The position numbers and the translations under genes were made by a program. The notes under the pieces are model-generated. The model saw nothing but the letters and a program-made list of their open reading frames with translations. It was not told the DNA's origin and did no database searches. From DATATV01 sp035551355 (GTDB lineage Bacteria > Actinomycetota > Actinomycetes > Mycobacteriales > Pseudonocardiaceae), in contig DASZNF010000081.1 of NCBI GenBank assembly GCA_035551355.1, positions 1 through 58,837 on the forward strand: a DNA stretch of 58,837 nt. The letters are read 5' to 3'. Each line of letters begins with the position of its first letter. The stretch's first letter is position 1. Of the stretch, positions 25,595 to 33,033 are shown piece after piece.

Positions 25595-26078
25595 CTGACA
25601 ACCTCCGCGCCGACGTCGTTGTCTCGCGTTTTGCGTAAACACCCACTGTGCTCGCTCCGCTGCTGATCTGCCAGTGCCGTGTCTGACAACTTTGTCCGGC
25701 TTCCGCCAGGGCACGTGCACACATGGGCTATGTCCTCACCTGATCGAGTGGATCTCGTGGTGCGAAGCCGTTTCGAGGCGATTTTTGTCGGTGGCACCGG
25801 ATTTGGCGGCACCGGATTCGATCGCGTCATGCCTCGCTGTCTGGAGCCCGGAATGCGGGTGGTGCATCGCACCGCCCGGGTGGGGTTGCGCTTGACTCGC
25901 ACCCAAAACGATCGCTGCTGCGGGACGGGTGACCCACGATCAGAAAAGTGGCCTGGTGAATCTGGCTCGAATTGGCCTGCACCAGCGGTCCACGTGCGAA
26001 CTACCATGAGAGCAGACAGCGCTGAGGTGCGGTTTTACCGTGACCTGGCGCACAGGCTTCCGCACCGAAAGGCATCCA
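25595..26078. other. 484-bp intergenic region upstream of pdxS, no convincing gene
   Basis: Frames open here on both strands have no ribosome-binding site, no recognisable domain and mixed codon use, so I call no gene. The stretch holds the divergent promoters of EF-G2 and pdxS, a 15-bp tandem repeat built on GGCACCGGATT (about 25794-25821), and PdxR-like boxes at 25945-25979. Confidence 0.6.
25945..25985 (+). promoter_or_regulatory. PdxR (MocR-type)-like boxes upstream of pdxS
   Basis: AAAGTGGCCTG (25945-25955) and AATTGGCCTG (25970-25979) are direct repeats 24 bp apart in the core TGGCCTG. From memory they resemble the site reported for the vitamin B6 regulator PdxR of Corynebacterium (AAAGTGG followed by CTA). 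An inverted CTGGTG/CACCAG pair (25953-25958, 25980-25985) overlaps. No pdxR gene lies in this window. Confidence 0.4.
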
Positions 26079-27005
26079 GTGACTTCCGTTGATCCCACCG
26101 CCACCCCCGATTCCGCCGGCGCCCCGCAGCTGGGCACCGCGCGGGTCAAGCGCGGCATGGCGGAGATGCTCAAGGGCGGCGTGATCATGGATGTGGTCAC
26201 CGCCGAGCAGGCCAAGATCGCCGAGGACGCGGGCGCCGTCGCGGTGATGGCGCTGGAGCGCGTCCCGGCCGACATCCGCGCCCAGGGCGGCGTCGCCCGG
26301 ATGAGTGACCCGGATCTGATCGACGGGATCATCGAGGCGGTGTCCATCCCGGTGATGGCCAAGGCCCGCATCGGGCACTTCGTGGAGGCCCGGGTGCTGC
26401 AGTCCCTCGGGGTGGACTACGTGGACGAGTCGGAGGTGCTCACCCCGGCCGACTACGCCAACCACATCGACAAGTGGCAGTTCACCGTGCCGTTCGTGTG
26501 CGGCGCGACCAACCTGGGTGAGGCGCTGCGCCGGATCACCGAGGGAGCGGCCATGATCCGGTCCAAGGGCGAGGCCGGCACCGGCGACGTGTCCAACGCG
26601 ACCACCCACATGCGTCGGATCGGCGCGGAGATCCGCAAGCTGACCAGCCTGTCCCCGGACGAGCTGTACGTCGCGGCCAAGGAACTGCAGGCGCCCTACG
26701 AGCTGGTCCGCGAGGTCGCGGGCGCGGGCAAGCTGCCGGTGGTGCTGTTCACCGCGGGCGGCATCGCCACCCCGGCCGACGCGGCCATGATGATGCAGCT
26801 GGGCGCCGAGGGCGTGTTCGTCGGCTCGGGCATCTTCAAGTCCGGCGACCCGGCCAGGCGGGCCGAGGCGATCGTCAAGGCCACCACCTTCCATGACGAC
26901 CCGGACGTGCTGGCCAAGGTGTCCCGTGGCCTGGGCGAGGCCATGGTCGGTATCAACGTGGACGACGTCCCGGAGCCGCACCGGCTGGCCCAGCGCGGCT
27001 GGTGA
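26079..27005 (+). CDS. pdxS: pyridoxal 5'-phosphate synthase, synthase subunit
   Basis: PdxS (SNZ) builds PLP from ribose-5-phosphate, glyceraldehyde-3-phosphate and the ammonia delivered by PdxT. The 308-aa TIM barrel shows RVKRGMAEMLKGGVIMDVV, the VMAKARIGHFVEA segment with a substrate Lys, IRSKGEAGTG and LFTAGGIATPADAA, all highly conserved. I start at GTG 26079, after GAAAGG at good distance; 13 further upstream codons lack a signal. A strong terminator follows, so pdxS is transcribed alone, unusually separated from pdxT by 3.4 kb of unrelated genes. Confidence 0.95.
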   Translation: MTSVDPTATPDSAGAPQLGTARVKRGMAEMLKGGVIMDVVTAEQAKIAEDAGAVAVMALERVPADIRAQGGVARMSDPDLIDGIIEAVSIPVMAKARIGHFVEARVLQSLGVDYVDESEVLTPADYANHIDKWQFTVPFVCGATNLGEALRRITEGAAMIRSKGEAGTGDVSNATTHMRRIGAEIRKLTSLSPDELYVAAKELQAPYELVREVAGAGKLPVVLFTAGGIATPADAAMMMQLGAEGVFVGSGIFKSGDPARRAEAIVKATTFHDDPDVLAKVSRGLGEAMVGINVDDVPEPHRLAQRGW

Positions 27006-27016
27006 ACCGCAGGCAG

Positions 27017-27053
27017 AACCGGCCCGGAGTCCATTGTGGACTCCGGGCCGGTT
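27017..27053 (+). terminator. strong intrinsic terminator after pdxS
   Basis: A perfect 17-bp stem, AACCGGCCCGGAGTCCA and its complement, closes on a TTG loop and is followed by TTTTCTCT. The loop and upper stem are one copy of the GTCCATTGTGGAC palindrome (27029-27041). Confidence 0.9.
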
Positions 27054-27089
27054 TTCTCTGTCCCGCCCGCGGGTTCCGTGTTTCCGCGG

Positions 27090-27710
27090 TCAGCCGTTGT
27101 ATTCCATGACCAGCACGGCCGCGGTGTCCGGGGCGAGGGCCTTGAAGATGTGCGGCACGTCGCCGGGGTAGAGCAGGTAGTCGCCGGGGCCGATTTCGAC
27201 CGGGTCGGTGGACGGGCCGACCAGGGCCCGGCCGGCGGACAGCACCACGTGTTCGGTGGTGCCGGGCAGGTGCGGGGCCGAGTCGCGGGCCGGGCCGGGG
27301 CGGGCGGAAATCCGGTAGAGGTCGTGCCGCACGCCGGAGGGGCGCGCGGCCAGCAGGGTCGCCGCGTAGGGGGCGCGCTCGGAGAACACCGCGGGGCCTT
27401 CGCCCGCCCGGATGACCTGCACCGCGGGCCGGGGCGGATCGACCAGCCGGCTGAACGGCACGCCCAGTGCGACGCCCAGCGCCCATAGCGTCTCCACGCT
27501 CGGGTTGCCCGCGCCGGATTCCAGTTGGGACAGCGTGGATTTGGCGATGCCCGCGCGTTTGGCCAGTTCGGACAGGGACAGGCCGGCCCGGGTGCGCTCG
27601 TCCCGGATGGCCGCGGCGATCAGCCGGATGAGCTCCCCGGAGGGCATGTCCGGCTGGCCGGGCTCCAGCGAGGTCGCCTCGGCCACTTCGGCCGCGAGTT
27701 CGTTGTCCAT
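27090..27710 (-). CDS. XRE-family regulator with C-terminal cupin
   Basis: 206 aa. The helix-turn-helix spans about residues 25-80 (RAGLSLSELAKRAGIAKSTL then LESGAGNPSVETLWALG) and the cupin sensor about 105-205 (GTTEHVVLSAGRALVG, PGDYLLYPGDVPHIFKA). Such proteins control amino acid transport or degradation genes. I prefer ATG 27710, since a good -10 box (TACAAT) and operator-like repeats lie upstream of it; starts at 27770 or 27782 would place the azlC promoter inside this gene. It is divergent from azlC, its probable target, and the cupin may bind the exported amino acid. Confidence 0.87.
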   Translation of the reverse strand: MDNELAAEVAEATSLEPGQPDMPSGELIRLIAAAIRDERTRAGLSLSELAKRAGIAKSTLSQLESGAGNPSVETLWALGVALGVPFSRLVDPPRPAVQVIRAGEGPAVFSERAPYAATLLAARPSGVRHDLYRISARPGPARDSAPHLPGTTEHVVLSAGRALVGPSTDPVEIGPGDYLLYPGDVPHIFKALAPDTAAVLVMEYNG

Positions 27711-27733
27711 ACGCGCGTTCGCTCCAGAAGTCT

Positions 27734-27800
27734 GTTCGTTCGGCTTGACGAACGGTGTCGCGCCGTTCATTGTAGTGGTCATGCGTTCGTTATGGCGAAC
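27734..27800. promoter_or_regulatory. XRE/azlC divergent control region with GTTCG/CGAAC repeats
   Basis: Inverted pairs GTTCGT...ACGAAC (27734-27753) and GTTCG...CGAAC (27785-27800) flank the region. On the minus strand TACAAT (27774-27769) is a strong -10 for the regulator; on the plus strand TTGACG (27745-27750) could be the -35 for azlC. The second pair overlaps the azlC start. Confidence 0.6.
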
Positions 27801-28500
27801 AAGCCGCGCCGTGCTGGACCGCTCGACCCTGCGCGACATCGCCCTGGTCTGCCTGGCCGATGCCATCGTCGGCGCCTCCTTCGGCGCCATCTCCGTCTCC
27901 GGCGGTCTGCACCCGTGGGTGCCGATCGTCATGTCCGTGCTGGTCTTCGCCGGTGGCGCCCAGTTCGCCGCGGTCGGCGTGGTGCTGGCCGGAGGCAGCC
28001 CGGTCGCCGCTGTGCTGGCCGGGCTGATCCTCAACGCCCGGCACCTGCCGTTCGGCTTCGCCGTCGCCGACGTGCTGTCCGGCCGCTGGTGGGTGCGGCT
28101 GCTGGGCAGTCAGGTGATGATCGACGAATCGGTCGCCTTCGCCCTGGGACAACGGGATCGCACCCGCCGCAAGGCCGCCTTCTTCACCTGCGGGGTGCTG
28201 CTGTTCACCAGCTGGAACGCCGCCGTGGTGCTGGGCGCGCTGGCCGGCAACGCCATCGGGAACACCGCCGCGTTCGGCCTGGACGCCGCCTTCCCCACCG
28301 TGCTGCTGGCCTTGGTGCTGCCCACCGTGCGGGCCGAACGCGGCGCGCTGCGGGCCGCGCTGACCGGCGCGGTCATCGCGGTGGCGCTCACCCCGGTGCT
28401 GCCGGCCGGGCTGCCGGTGCTGGTCGCCCTGGTCGGGCTGGTGGTGGCCGGAAAACCGGCCCGCACCGAGCAAACCGAAACCGAAGAGTTGCCCGCATGA
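27781..28500 (+). CDS. azlC: AzlC-family branched-chain amino acid exporter, large subunit
   Basis: 239-aa membrane protein with the AzlC pattern: DIALVCLADAIVGASFGAIS, SVLVFAGGAQFAAVG, ILNARHLPFGFAVADVL and a loop QVMIDESVAFALG. With AzlD it forms an exporter of branched-chain amino acids or analogues. The ATG at 27781 begins MRSLWRTSRAVL after a control region shared with the XRE gene; no ribosome-binding site is evident, so the transcript may have a very short leader. azlD follows after 40 bp. The upstream open frame is antisense to the regulator and not used. Confidence 0.9.
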   Translation: MRSLWRTSRAVLDRSTLRDIALVCLADAIVGASFGAISVSGGLHPWVPIVMSVLVFAGGAQFAAVGVVLAGGSPVAAVLAGLILNARHLPFGFAVADVLSGRWWVRLLGSQVMIDESVAFALGQRDRTRRKAAFFTCGVLLFTSWNAAVVLGALAGNAIGNTAAFGLDAAFPTVLLALVLPTVRAERGALRAALTGAVIAVALTPVLPAGLPVLVALVGLVVAGKPARTEQTETEELPA

Positions 28501-28540
28501 GCCCCCGCGTCAGCCCGTCGTGGCCGGAAGGTGGATCGCG

Positions 28541-28867
28541 ATGACCGTCGCTCCAGTGCTGCCGCTGGCGGCGATCATCGTGCTCGGCGCGGGCACCTAC
28601 GCGTTCCGGCTGGCCGGGCCGATGTTGCACGAGCGGTTGCGTCTTCCGCCCCAGGTGCACCGGCTACTGTCCGTGGCCGCGGCCGTGTTGCTGGTCGCCC
28701 TGATCGCCACCGCCGCGCTGACCGAGGGCCACGGCTTCGCGGGCTGGTCACGACCGGCGGGTGTGCTGGTCGGCGGAGTGCTCGCGGTGCGTCGGTTGCC
28801 CTTTCCGGTGGTCGTGCTCGCGGCCATGGGGACTACCGCCGTGCTCCGTTTGCTCGGTCTGCCCTGA
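28541..28867 (+). CDS. azlD: AzlD-family transporter small subunit
   Basis: 108-aa protein with three or four membrane helices: LAAIIVLGAGTYAFRLAGPML at the N terminus, LLSVAAAVLLVALIATAAL and a final VVVLAAMGTTAVLRLLGLP. This is the usual size and layout of AzlD, partner of AzlC. The ATG at 28541 follows GGAAGG at moderate spacing; a GTG at 28520 is an alternative start. A 15-codon frame (28497-28544) overlaps the azlC stop and this start by ATGA at both ends and might couple translation, though it may be chance. Confidence 0.85.
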   Translation: MTVAPVLPLAAIIVLGAGTYAFRLAGPMLHERLRLPPQVHRLLSVAAAVLLVALIATAALTEGHGFAGWSRPAGVLVGGVLAVRRLPFPVVVLAAMGTTAVLRLLGLP

Positions 28868-28949
28868 TCGTCCCGCGACGATCACGTTACGATCCGTGCG
28901 CATCAGGGGAAGCCGGCGGGGAGATCCACGGCAGCACGAAGGGGGTTCG

Positions 28950-30410
28950 ATGGCGCACGGCCAGGACCAGAAAGCCCAGCGCGGCGATCAGCCGGCAGGC
29001 AACTATGTCTCGCGCACCGATCTGGTCGCGGTCGAGGACGCCGGCTATCAGAAGGGTCTGCAGAACCGGCAGATCCAGATGATCGCCATGGGCGGCGCCA
29101 TCGGCACGGGGTTGTTCCTCGGTGCGGGCTCCCGGCTGCACAGCGCCGGTCCCGCGCTGGCCGTCGTGTACGCCATCGCCGGGGTGTTCGCCTTCCTGGT
29201 CGTGCGGGCCATGGGCGAGCTGGTCATGCACCGGCCCACCTCCGGCTCGTTCGTGTCCTACTCGCGGGAGTTCATGGGCGAGAAGTCCGCCTTCTTCGCC
29301 GGCTGGATGTACTTCCTGGACTGGGCCACCGCGGGCATCGGCGATGTCACCGCCGCGGCCATCTACGTGAAATTCTTCTTTCCCAACGTGCCGCAGTGGA
29401 TCCCGGCGCTGGTCGCGCTGGGCGTGGTGCTGGCGGTCAACCTGGTCTCGGTGAAACTGTTCGGCGAACTGGAGTTCTGGTTCGCCGCGGTCAAGATCGT
29501 GGCGCTGGTGCTGTTCATGATCATCGGCATCGTGGTGCTGGTCATCCGGCATCCGGTCGCCGGGCACGCCACCGGCCCGCAGCTGATCTTCGACAACGCG
29601 GGGTTCTTCCCGCACGGCGTGCTGCCCGCGCTGTTCATCCTGCAGGGCGTGGTGTTCGCCTACGCGGGCATCGAGATGGTCGGCGTCACCGCGGGCGAGG
29701 CCCGGGAACCGCGCAAGATCATCCCCAGGGCGATCAACGCGGTCGGCTGGCGGATCGCCATCTTCTACGTCGGTTCGGTGCTGCTGCTGGTCATGCTGCT
29801 GCCGTGGGGCACCTACTCCGGTGACGAGAGCCCGTTCGTCACCTTCCTGACCAAGCTGGGCGTGCCCGGTGCGGGCGGCATCATGGACCTCGTGGTGCTC
29901 ACCGCCGCGCTGTCCAGCGTCAACTCCGGGCTGTACTCCACCGGCCGGATTCTGCGCTCGCTGTCGGTGAACGGCTCGGCGCCGAAATTCACCGGCGTGA
30001 TGAGCCGCAACGGCGTGCCCTACGGCGGAATTCTGCTCACCGCCGCGCTCTACGTGGTCGGCGTGATTCTCAACCTGTTCGTGCCCAGCGAGGCGTTCGA
30101 GATCGCGCTGAACTTCTCCGCGCTGGGCATCCTGGGCATGTGGACGATGATCATGGTGTGCAACCTGGCGTTGCAGCGCAAGGCGAAACAGGGCCTGATC
30201 CAGCGGCCGGAATACCGGCTGCCCGGTGCGCCGTTCACCAATTATCTGACCATGGCCTTCCTGCTGCTGGTGTTCGTGCTGAGTTGGTGGGACGTGCCGG
30301 CCGGCCGGATCATGATCTGTTCCGCCCCCGCAATCGCGCTGTTGCTGGTCCTGGGGTGGTTCGTGGTGCGCAAGCGGGTCCGCGCGCTCGCCGCTGACCG
30401 TGTTGCGTAA
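28950..30410 (+). CDS. APC-family amino acid permease
   Basis: 486 aa, about twelve membrane helices, with the amino acid transporter family opening LQNRQIQMIAMGGAIGTGLFLGAGSRLHSAGP and the later PRAINAVGWRIAIFYVGSV and ALSSVNSGLYSTGRILRSL. The pattern fits the GABA/asparagine/aromatic amino acid permease branch (AnsP/GabP-like); the substrate is not fixed. The N-terminal 35 residues are a hydrophilic cytoplasmic extension. The ATG at 28950 is preceded by GAAGGGGG. It follows azlCD after 82 bp on the same strand and precedes pdxT by 39 bp, so an importer and an exporter of amino acids lie together. Confidence 0.88.
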   Translation: MAHGQDQKAQRGDQPAGNYVSRTDLVAVEDAGYQKGLQNRQIQMIAMGGAIGTGLFLGAGSRLHSAGPALAVVYAIAGVFAFLVVRAMGELVMHRPTSGSFVSYSREFMGEKSAFFAGWMYFLDWATAGIGDVTAAAIYVKFFFPNVPQWIPALVALGVVLAVNLVSVKLFGELEFWFAAVKIVALVLFMIIGIVVLVIRHPVAGHATGPQLIFDNAGFFPHGVLPALFILQGVVFAYAGIEMVGVTAGEAREPRKIIPRAINAVGWRIAIFYVGSVLLLVMLLPWGTYSGDESPFVTFLTKLGVPGAGGIMDLVVLTAALSSVNSGLYSTGRILRSLSVNGSAPKFTGVMSRNGVPYGGILLTAALYVVGVILNLFVPSEAFEIALNFSALGILGMWTMIMVCNLALQRKAKQGLIQRPEYRLPGAPFTNYLTMAFLLLVFVLSWWDVPAGRIMICSAPAIALLLVLGWFVVRKRVRALAADRVA

Positions 30411-30449
30411 TGTTTGTGCTGGACAGCGGTGCGGGAGGAGAGTCACAGG

Positions 30450-31076
30450 GTGAGTTCGTCGGCGGCATCGCCGGTTGTCGGTGTGCTGGCCCTGCAGGGC
30501 GACGTCCGCGAGCACCTGGCCGCGTTGAGCCGGGCCGGTGCGCGGGCGATGTCGGTGCGCCGTCCGGAGGAGCTGGCCGCGGTCGACGGGCTGGTGCTGC
30601 CGGGCGGTGAGTCCACCACGGTCAGCCGGCTGCTGGACACCTTCGAGCTGCTGGCGCCGCTGCGGCAGCGGCTGGCCGACGGGATGCCCGCCTACGGTTC
30701 CTGCGCCGGCATGATCCTGCTGGCCAAGGAGCTGCGCGACGGCCGGCCCGACCAGCACCAGCTGGGCGCGCTGGACATGCTGGTGCGCCGCAACGCGTTC
30801 GGCCGCCAGGTCGACTCGTTCGAGGAAGACCTCGACTTCGACCAGATCGATGGCGAGCCGGTGCACGCGGTGTTCATCCGGGCCCCATGGGTGGAGTCGG
30901 CGGCCGATCACGTGACCGTGTTGGCCAGGGTGCCTGATACGCCGAAGGCCGGGGCGGCCGCCGGTAAGATCGTCGCGGTTCGCCAGGGCCCGGTGCTCGC
31001 CACCGCCTTCCACCCCGAACTGACCGGGGACGGCCGGGTGCACGAGCTGTTCGTGCGGATCATTCGCGAGAGTTGA
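30450..31076 (+). CDS. pdxT: pyridoxal 5'-phosphate synthase, glutaminase subunit
   Basis: PdxT (SNO) hydrolyses glutamine and channels ammonia to PdxS. The 208-aa class I glutaminase shows GVLALQGDVREHLAAL, LPGGESTT, the nucleophile Cys85 in AYGSCAGMIL and the His-x-Glu pair in TAFHPELT. I choose GTG 30450 after GGGAGGAG; 12 upstream codons in frame lack a signal. Actinobacteria usually place pdxT just after pdxS; here the XRE-azlCD-permease block separates them. yebC follows after 58 bp. Confidence 0.93.
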   Translation: MSSSAASPVVGVLALQGDVREHLAALSRAGARAMSVRRPEELAAVDGLVLPGGESTTVSRLLDTFELLAPLRQRLADGMPAYGSCAGMILLAKELRDGRPDQHQLGALDMLVRRNAFGRQVDSFEEDLDFDQIDGEPVHAVFIRAPWVESAADHVTVLARVPDTPKAGAAAGKIVAVRQGPVLATAFHPELTGDGRVHELFVRIIRES

Positions 31077-31134
31077 CCGACGTGTGCGCGATGCCGCGGA
31101 CGGTCCGAGCAGAAAGTGATGTGACGGAGGAAAG

Positions 31135-31890
31135 ATGAGCGGCCATTCCAAGTGGGCTACCACCAAGCACAAGAAGGCCGCCATCGATGCCAAGCGCGGC
31201 AAGCTGTTCGCGAAGCTGATCAAGAACATCGAGGTCGCCGCGCGGATCGGTGGGGGAGACCCGGAAGGCAACCCGACGCTCTACGACGCCATCCAGAAGG
31301 CGCGGAAGAACTCGGTGCCGGTGGACAACATCGAGCGCGCGCGCAAGCGCGGCGGCGGTGAGGAAGCCGGTGGCGCGGAGTACCAGACGATCATGTACGA
31401 GGGCTACGCACCCAACGGCGTGGCCGTGCTGATCGAGTGCCTGACCGACAACCGCAACCGCGCGGCCGGCGAGGTGCGCACGGCGATGACCCGCAACGGC
31501 GGGTCCATGGCCGACCCGGGCTCGGTGTCCTACATGTTCAACCGCAAGGGCGTGGTCACCCTGAACAAGGGTGAACTGTCCGAGGACGACGTGCTGATGG
31601 CGGTGCTGGACGCGGGCGCCGAGGAGGTCAACGACCTCGGCGACGGCTTCGAGGTGCTGTCCGAGCCGACCGACCTTGTCGCGGTGCGCAGCGCGCTGCA
31701 GGAGGCCGGGTACGACTACGAGTCGGCGGAGGCGAGCTTCGTGCCGTCCATGACGGTGCCGCTGGACGCCGACGGCGCGCGCAAGGTGTTCCGGCTGATC
31801 GAGGCGCTGGAGGACTCCGACGACGTGCAGAACGTGTACTCGAACGTCGACATCAGCGACGAGGTCATGGCCGAGCTCGACGCCGACTGA
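31135..31890 (+). CDS. yebC: YebC/TACO1-family protein
   Basis: 251 aa, strongly conserved from MSGHSKWATTKHKKAAIDAKRGKLF to IEALEDSDDVQNVYSN. Family members were annotated as transcriptional regulators; recent work on relatives shows a role in relieving ribosome stalling at proline stretches, so a translation role is likely. The ATG at 31135 has GGAGGA close upstream. It precedes the accessory block at 32-39 kb; in other actinobacteria ruvC follows yebC closely, so that block is an insertion between them. After the stop a 15-bp direct repeat (GGCCTGACYGAGCCG) occurs at 31913 and 31945. Confidence 0.95.
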   Translation: MSGHSKWATTKHKKAAIDAKRGKLFAKLIKNIEVAARIGGGDPEGNPTLYDAIQKARKNSVPVDNIERARKRGGGEEAGGAEYQTIMYEGYAPNGVAVLIECLTDNRNRAAGEVRTAMTRNGGSMADPGSVSYMFNRKGVVTLNKGELSEDDVLMAVLDAGAEEVNDLGDGFEVLSEPTDLVAVRSALQEAGYDYESAEASFVPSMTVPLDADGARKVFRLIEALEDSDDVQNVYSNVDISDEVMAELDAD

Positions 31891-32017
31891 CCGTCGCCGA
31901 AGGGCCGATCGTGGCCTGACCGAGCCGGGTCGTCGGGCCGGTTCGGCCTGACTGAGCCGTTTTCGGGGGTGGGGACAAGAACTCGCTCACTCGTACTGGT
32001 CACCGGGGCGGTGGCTT

Positions 32018-32551
32018 GTGCAGAATGGTCGGGTGCCAGTCCCCACCCCCGAACTCAGTCAGAAAGATCAGCAGCTTCGTCGGTCGCTTCTAGCGGAGGC
32101 CGACCAGTACGGCAATGCCGTCGTACAGGTGGCCGGTGACGAGCACGGCGCGCCGTACGCGTTCACCGTCGGCGCCTGGCGCCGGTTCGGGGTGGCCGAG
32201 GCGGTAGTGGTCGGGTTGCCGCCGGAGATGTCCTCGGTGCTGCTGCCGGCCTATGTGGACCGGGCGGTGGACGGGGTGCGGTTCCGGCCGGGCACCGTCT
32301 ACGACGGATTCTTCGAGGGCGTGTCGGTCGCGTTCGAGCAGGTGCACAAGGGCTACTACCCGGAGTTCCTGGGCAGCGCGTTCCTGTTGTACGCCAAGGG
32401 AGAATTCCCGGCGGTGCAGATCATCGTGCCGACCCCGCAGGGCCACTGGCCCTGGCACAAGGACGCGCCGCCGGGCTTCGCCCAGTGGCAGCCGGTGCTC
32501 ACGCGGAGCGGGCGGCCGGAGAGCTGGACCCCCGGCGTGACCGGGCCGTGA
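32018..32551 (+). CDS. DUF4262-domain protein
   Basis: 177 aa. The core GAPYAFTVGAWRRFGVAEAVVVGLP and the tail FPAVQIIVPTPQGHWPWHKDAP fit the DUF4262 family, whose function is unknown. No signal peptide or membrane segment is seen. The start is uncertain: GTG at 32018 or GTG at 32033, neither with a ribosome-binding site. The stop overlaps the following GNAT gene (GTGA), so the two form an operon. Confidence 0.75.
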   Translation: MQNGRVPVPTPELSQKDQQLRRSLLAEADQYGNAVVQVAGDEHGAPYAFTVGAWRRFGVAEAVVVGLPPEMSSVLLPAYVDRAVDGVRFRPGTVYDGFFEGVSVAFEQVHKGYYPEFLGSAFLLYAKGEFPAVQIIVPTPQGHWPWHKDAPPGFAQWQPVLTRSGRPESWTPGVTGP

Positions 32552-33033
32552 GTCTGACCGCCGACGTCGCCGTCCGGGTGGGCCCGGTGACCGTCGACCA
32601 CGCCGGTGAGCTGTTCACCGTGCAGCGGGCGGCCTACCTGTCCGAGGCCGCGCTGTACAGCGTGCACATCCCACCGCTGCGGGAAACCCTGGACGACCTG
32701 CGGGCCGAGCTGTCCGGCGGGAAGGTGCTGGCGTTCGCCGCGTGGCTGGGGGAGCGGCTGGTCGGGTCGGTGCGGGGCAAGCCCGACGGCGAGCGCATGG
32801 AGGTGGCCCGGTTCTCGGTGGCGCCGGACATGCAGGGCCGCGGCATCGGCCGGATGCTGCTGACCGCCGTGGAGTCGGCCGCACCGGCGCAGGTCCGCAC
32901 GCTGTGGCTGCGCACCGGCGGGAACAGCGAGGCCAACCTGCGGCTGTACCAGCGGTCCGGGTACGTGCTGGCCGGCCACCAGTTCGACGACATCGGCGTG
33001 CGCGTGGCCTACCTGGAGAAGCCGGTCGGCTGA
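32548..33033 (+). CDS. GNAT-family N-acetyltransferase
   Basis: 161 aa. The acetyl-CoA binding motif A is VARFSVAPDMQGRGIGRMLL, with the Q/RxxGxG/A signature QGRGIG, and the terminal NLRLYQRSGY block is motif B. Substrate unknown. It starts at GTG 32548 overlapping the DUF4262 stop by 4 bp. Its last 25 bp overlap the end of the convergent STAND gene, so both stop codons lie inside the other gene. This could allow mutual transcriptional interference. Confidence 0.88.
   Translation: MSLTADVAVRVGPVTVDHAGELFTVQRAAYLSEAALYSVHIPPLRETLDDLRAELSGGKVLAFAAWLGERLVGSVRGKPDGERMEVARFSVAPDMQGRGIGRMLLTAVESAAPAQVRTLWLRTGGNSEANLRLYQRSGYVLAGHQFDDIGVRVAYLEKPVG

Noticed and set aside
25531..26092. Small genes on either strand between EF-G2 and pdxS
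   Set aside because: No ribosome-binding sites, no family resemblance and no consistent codon bias; both candidates overlap real gene starts.
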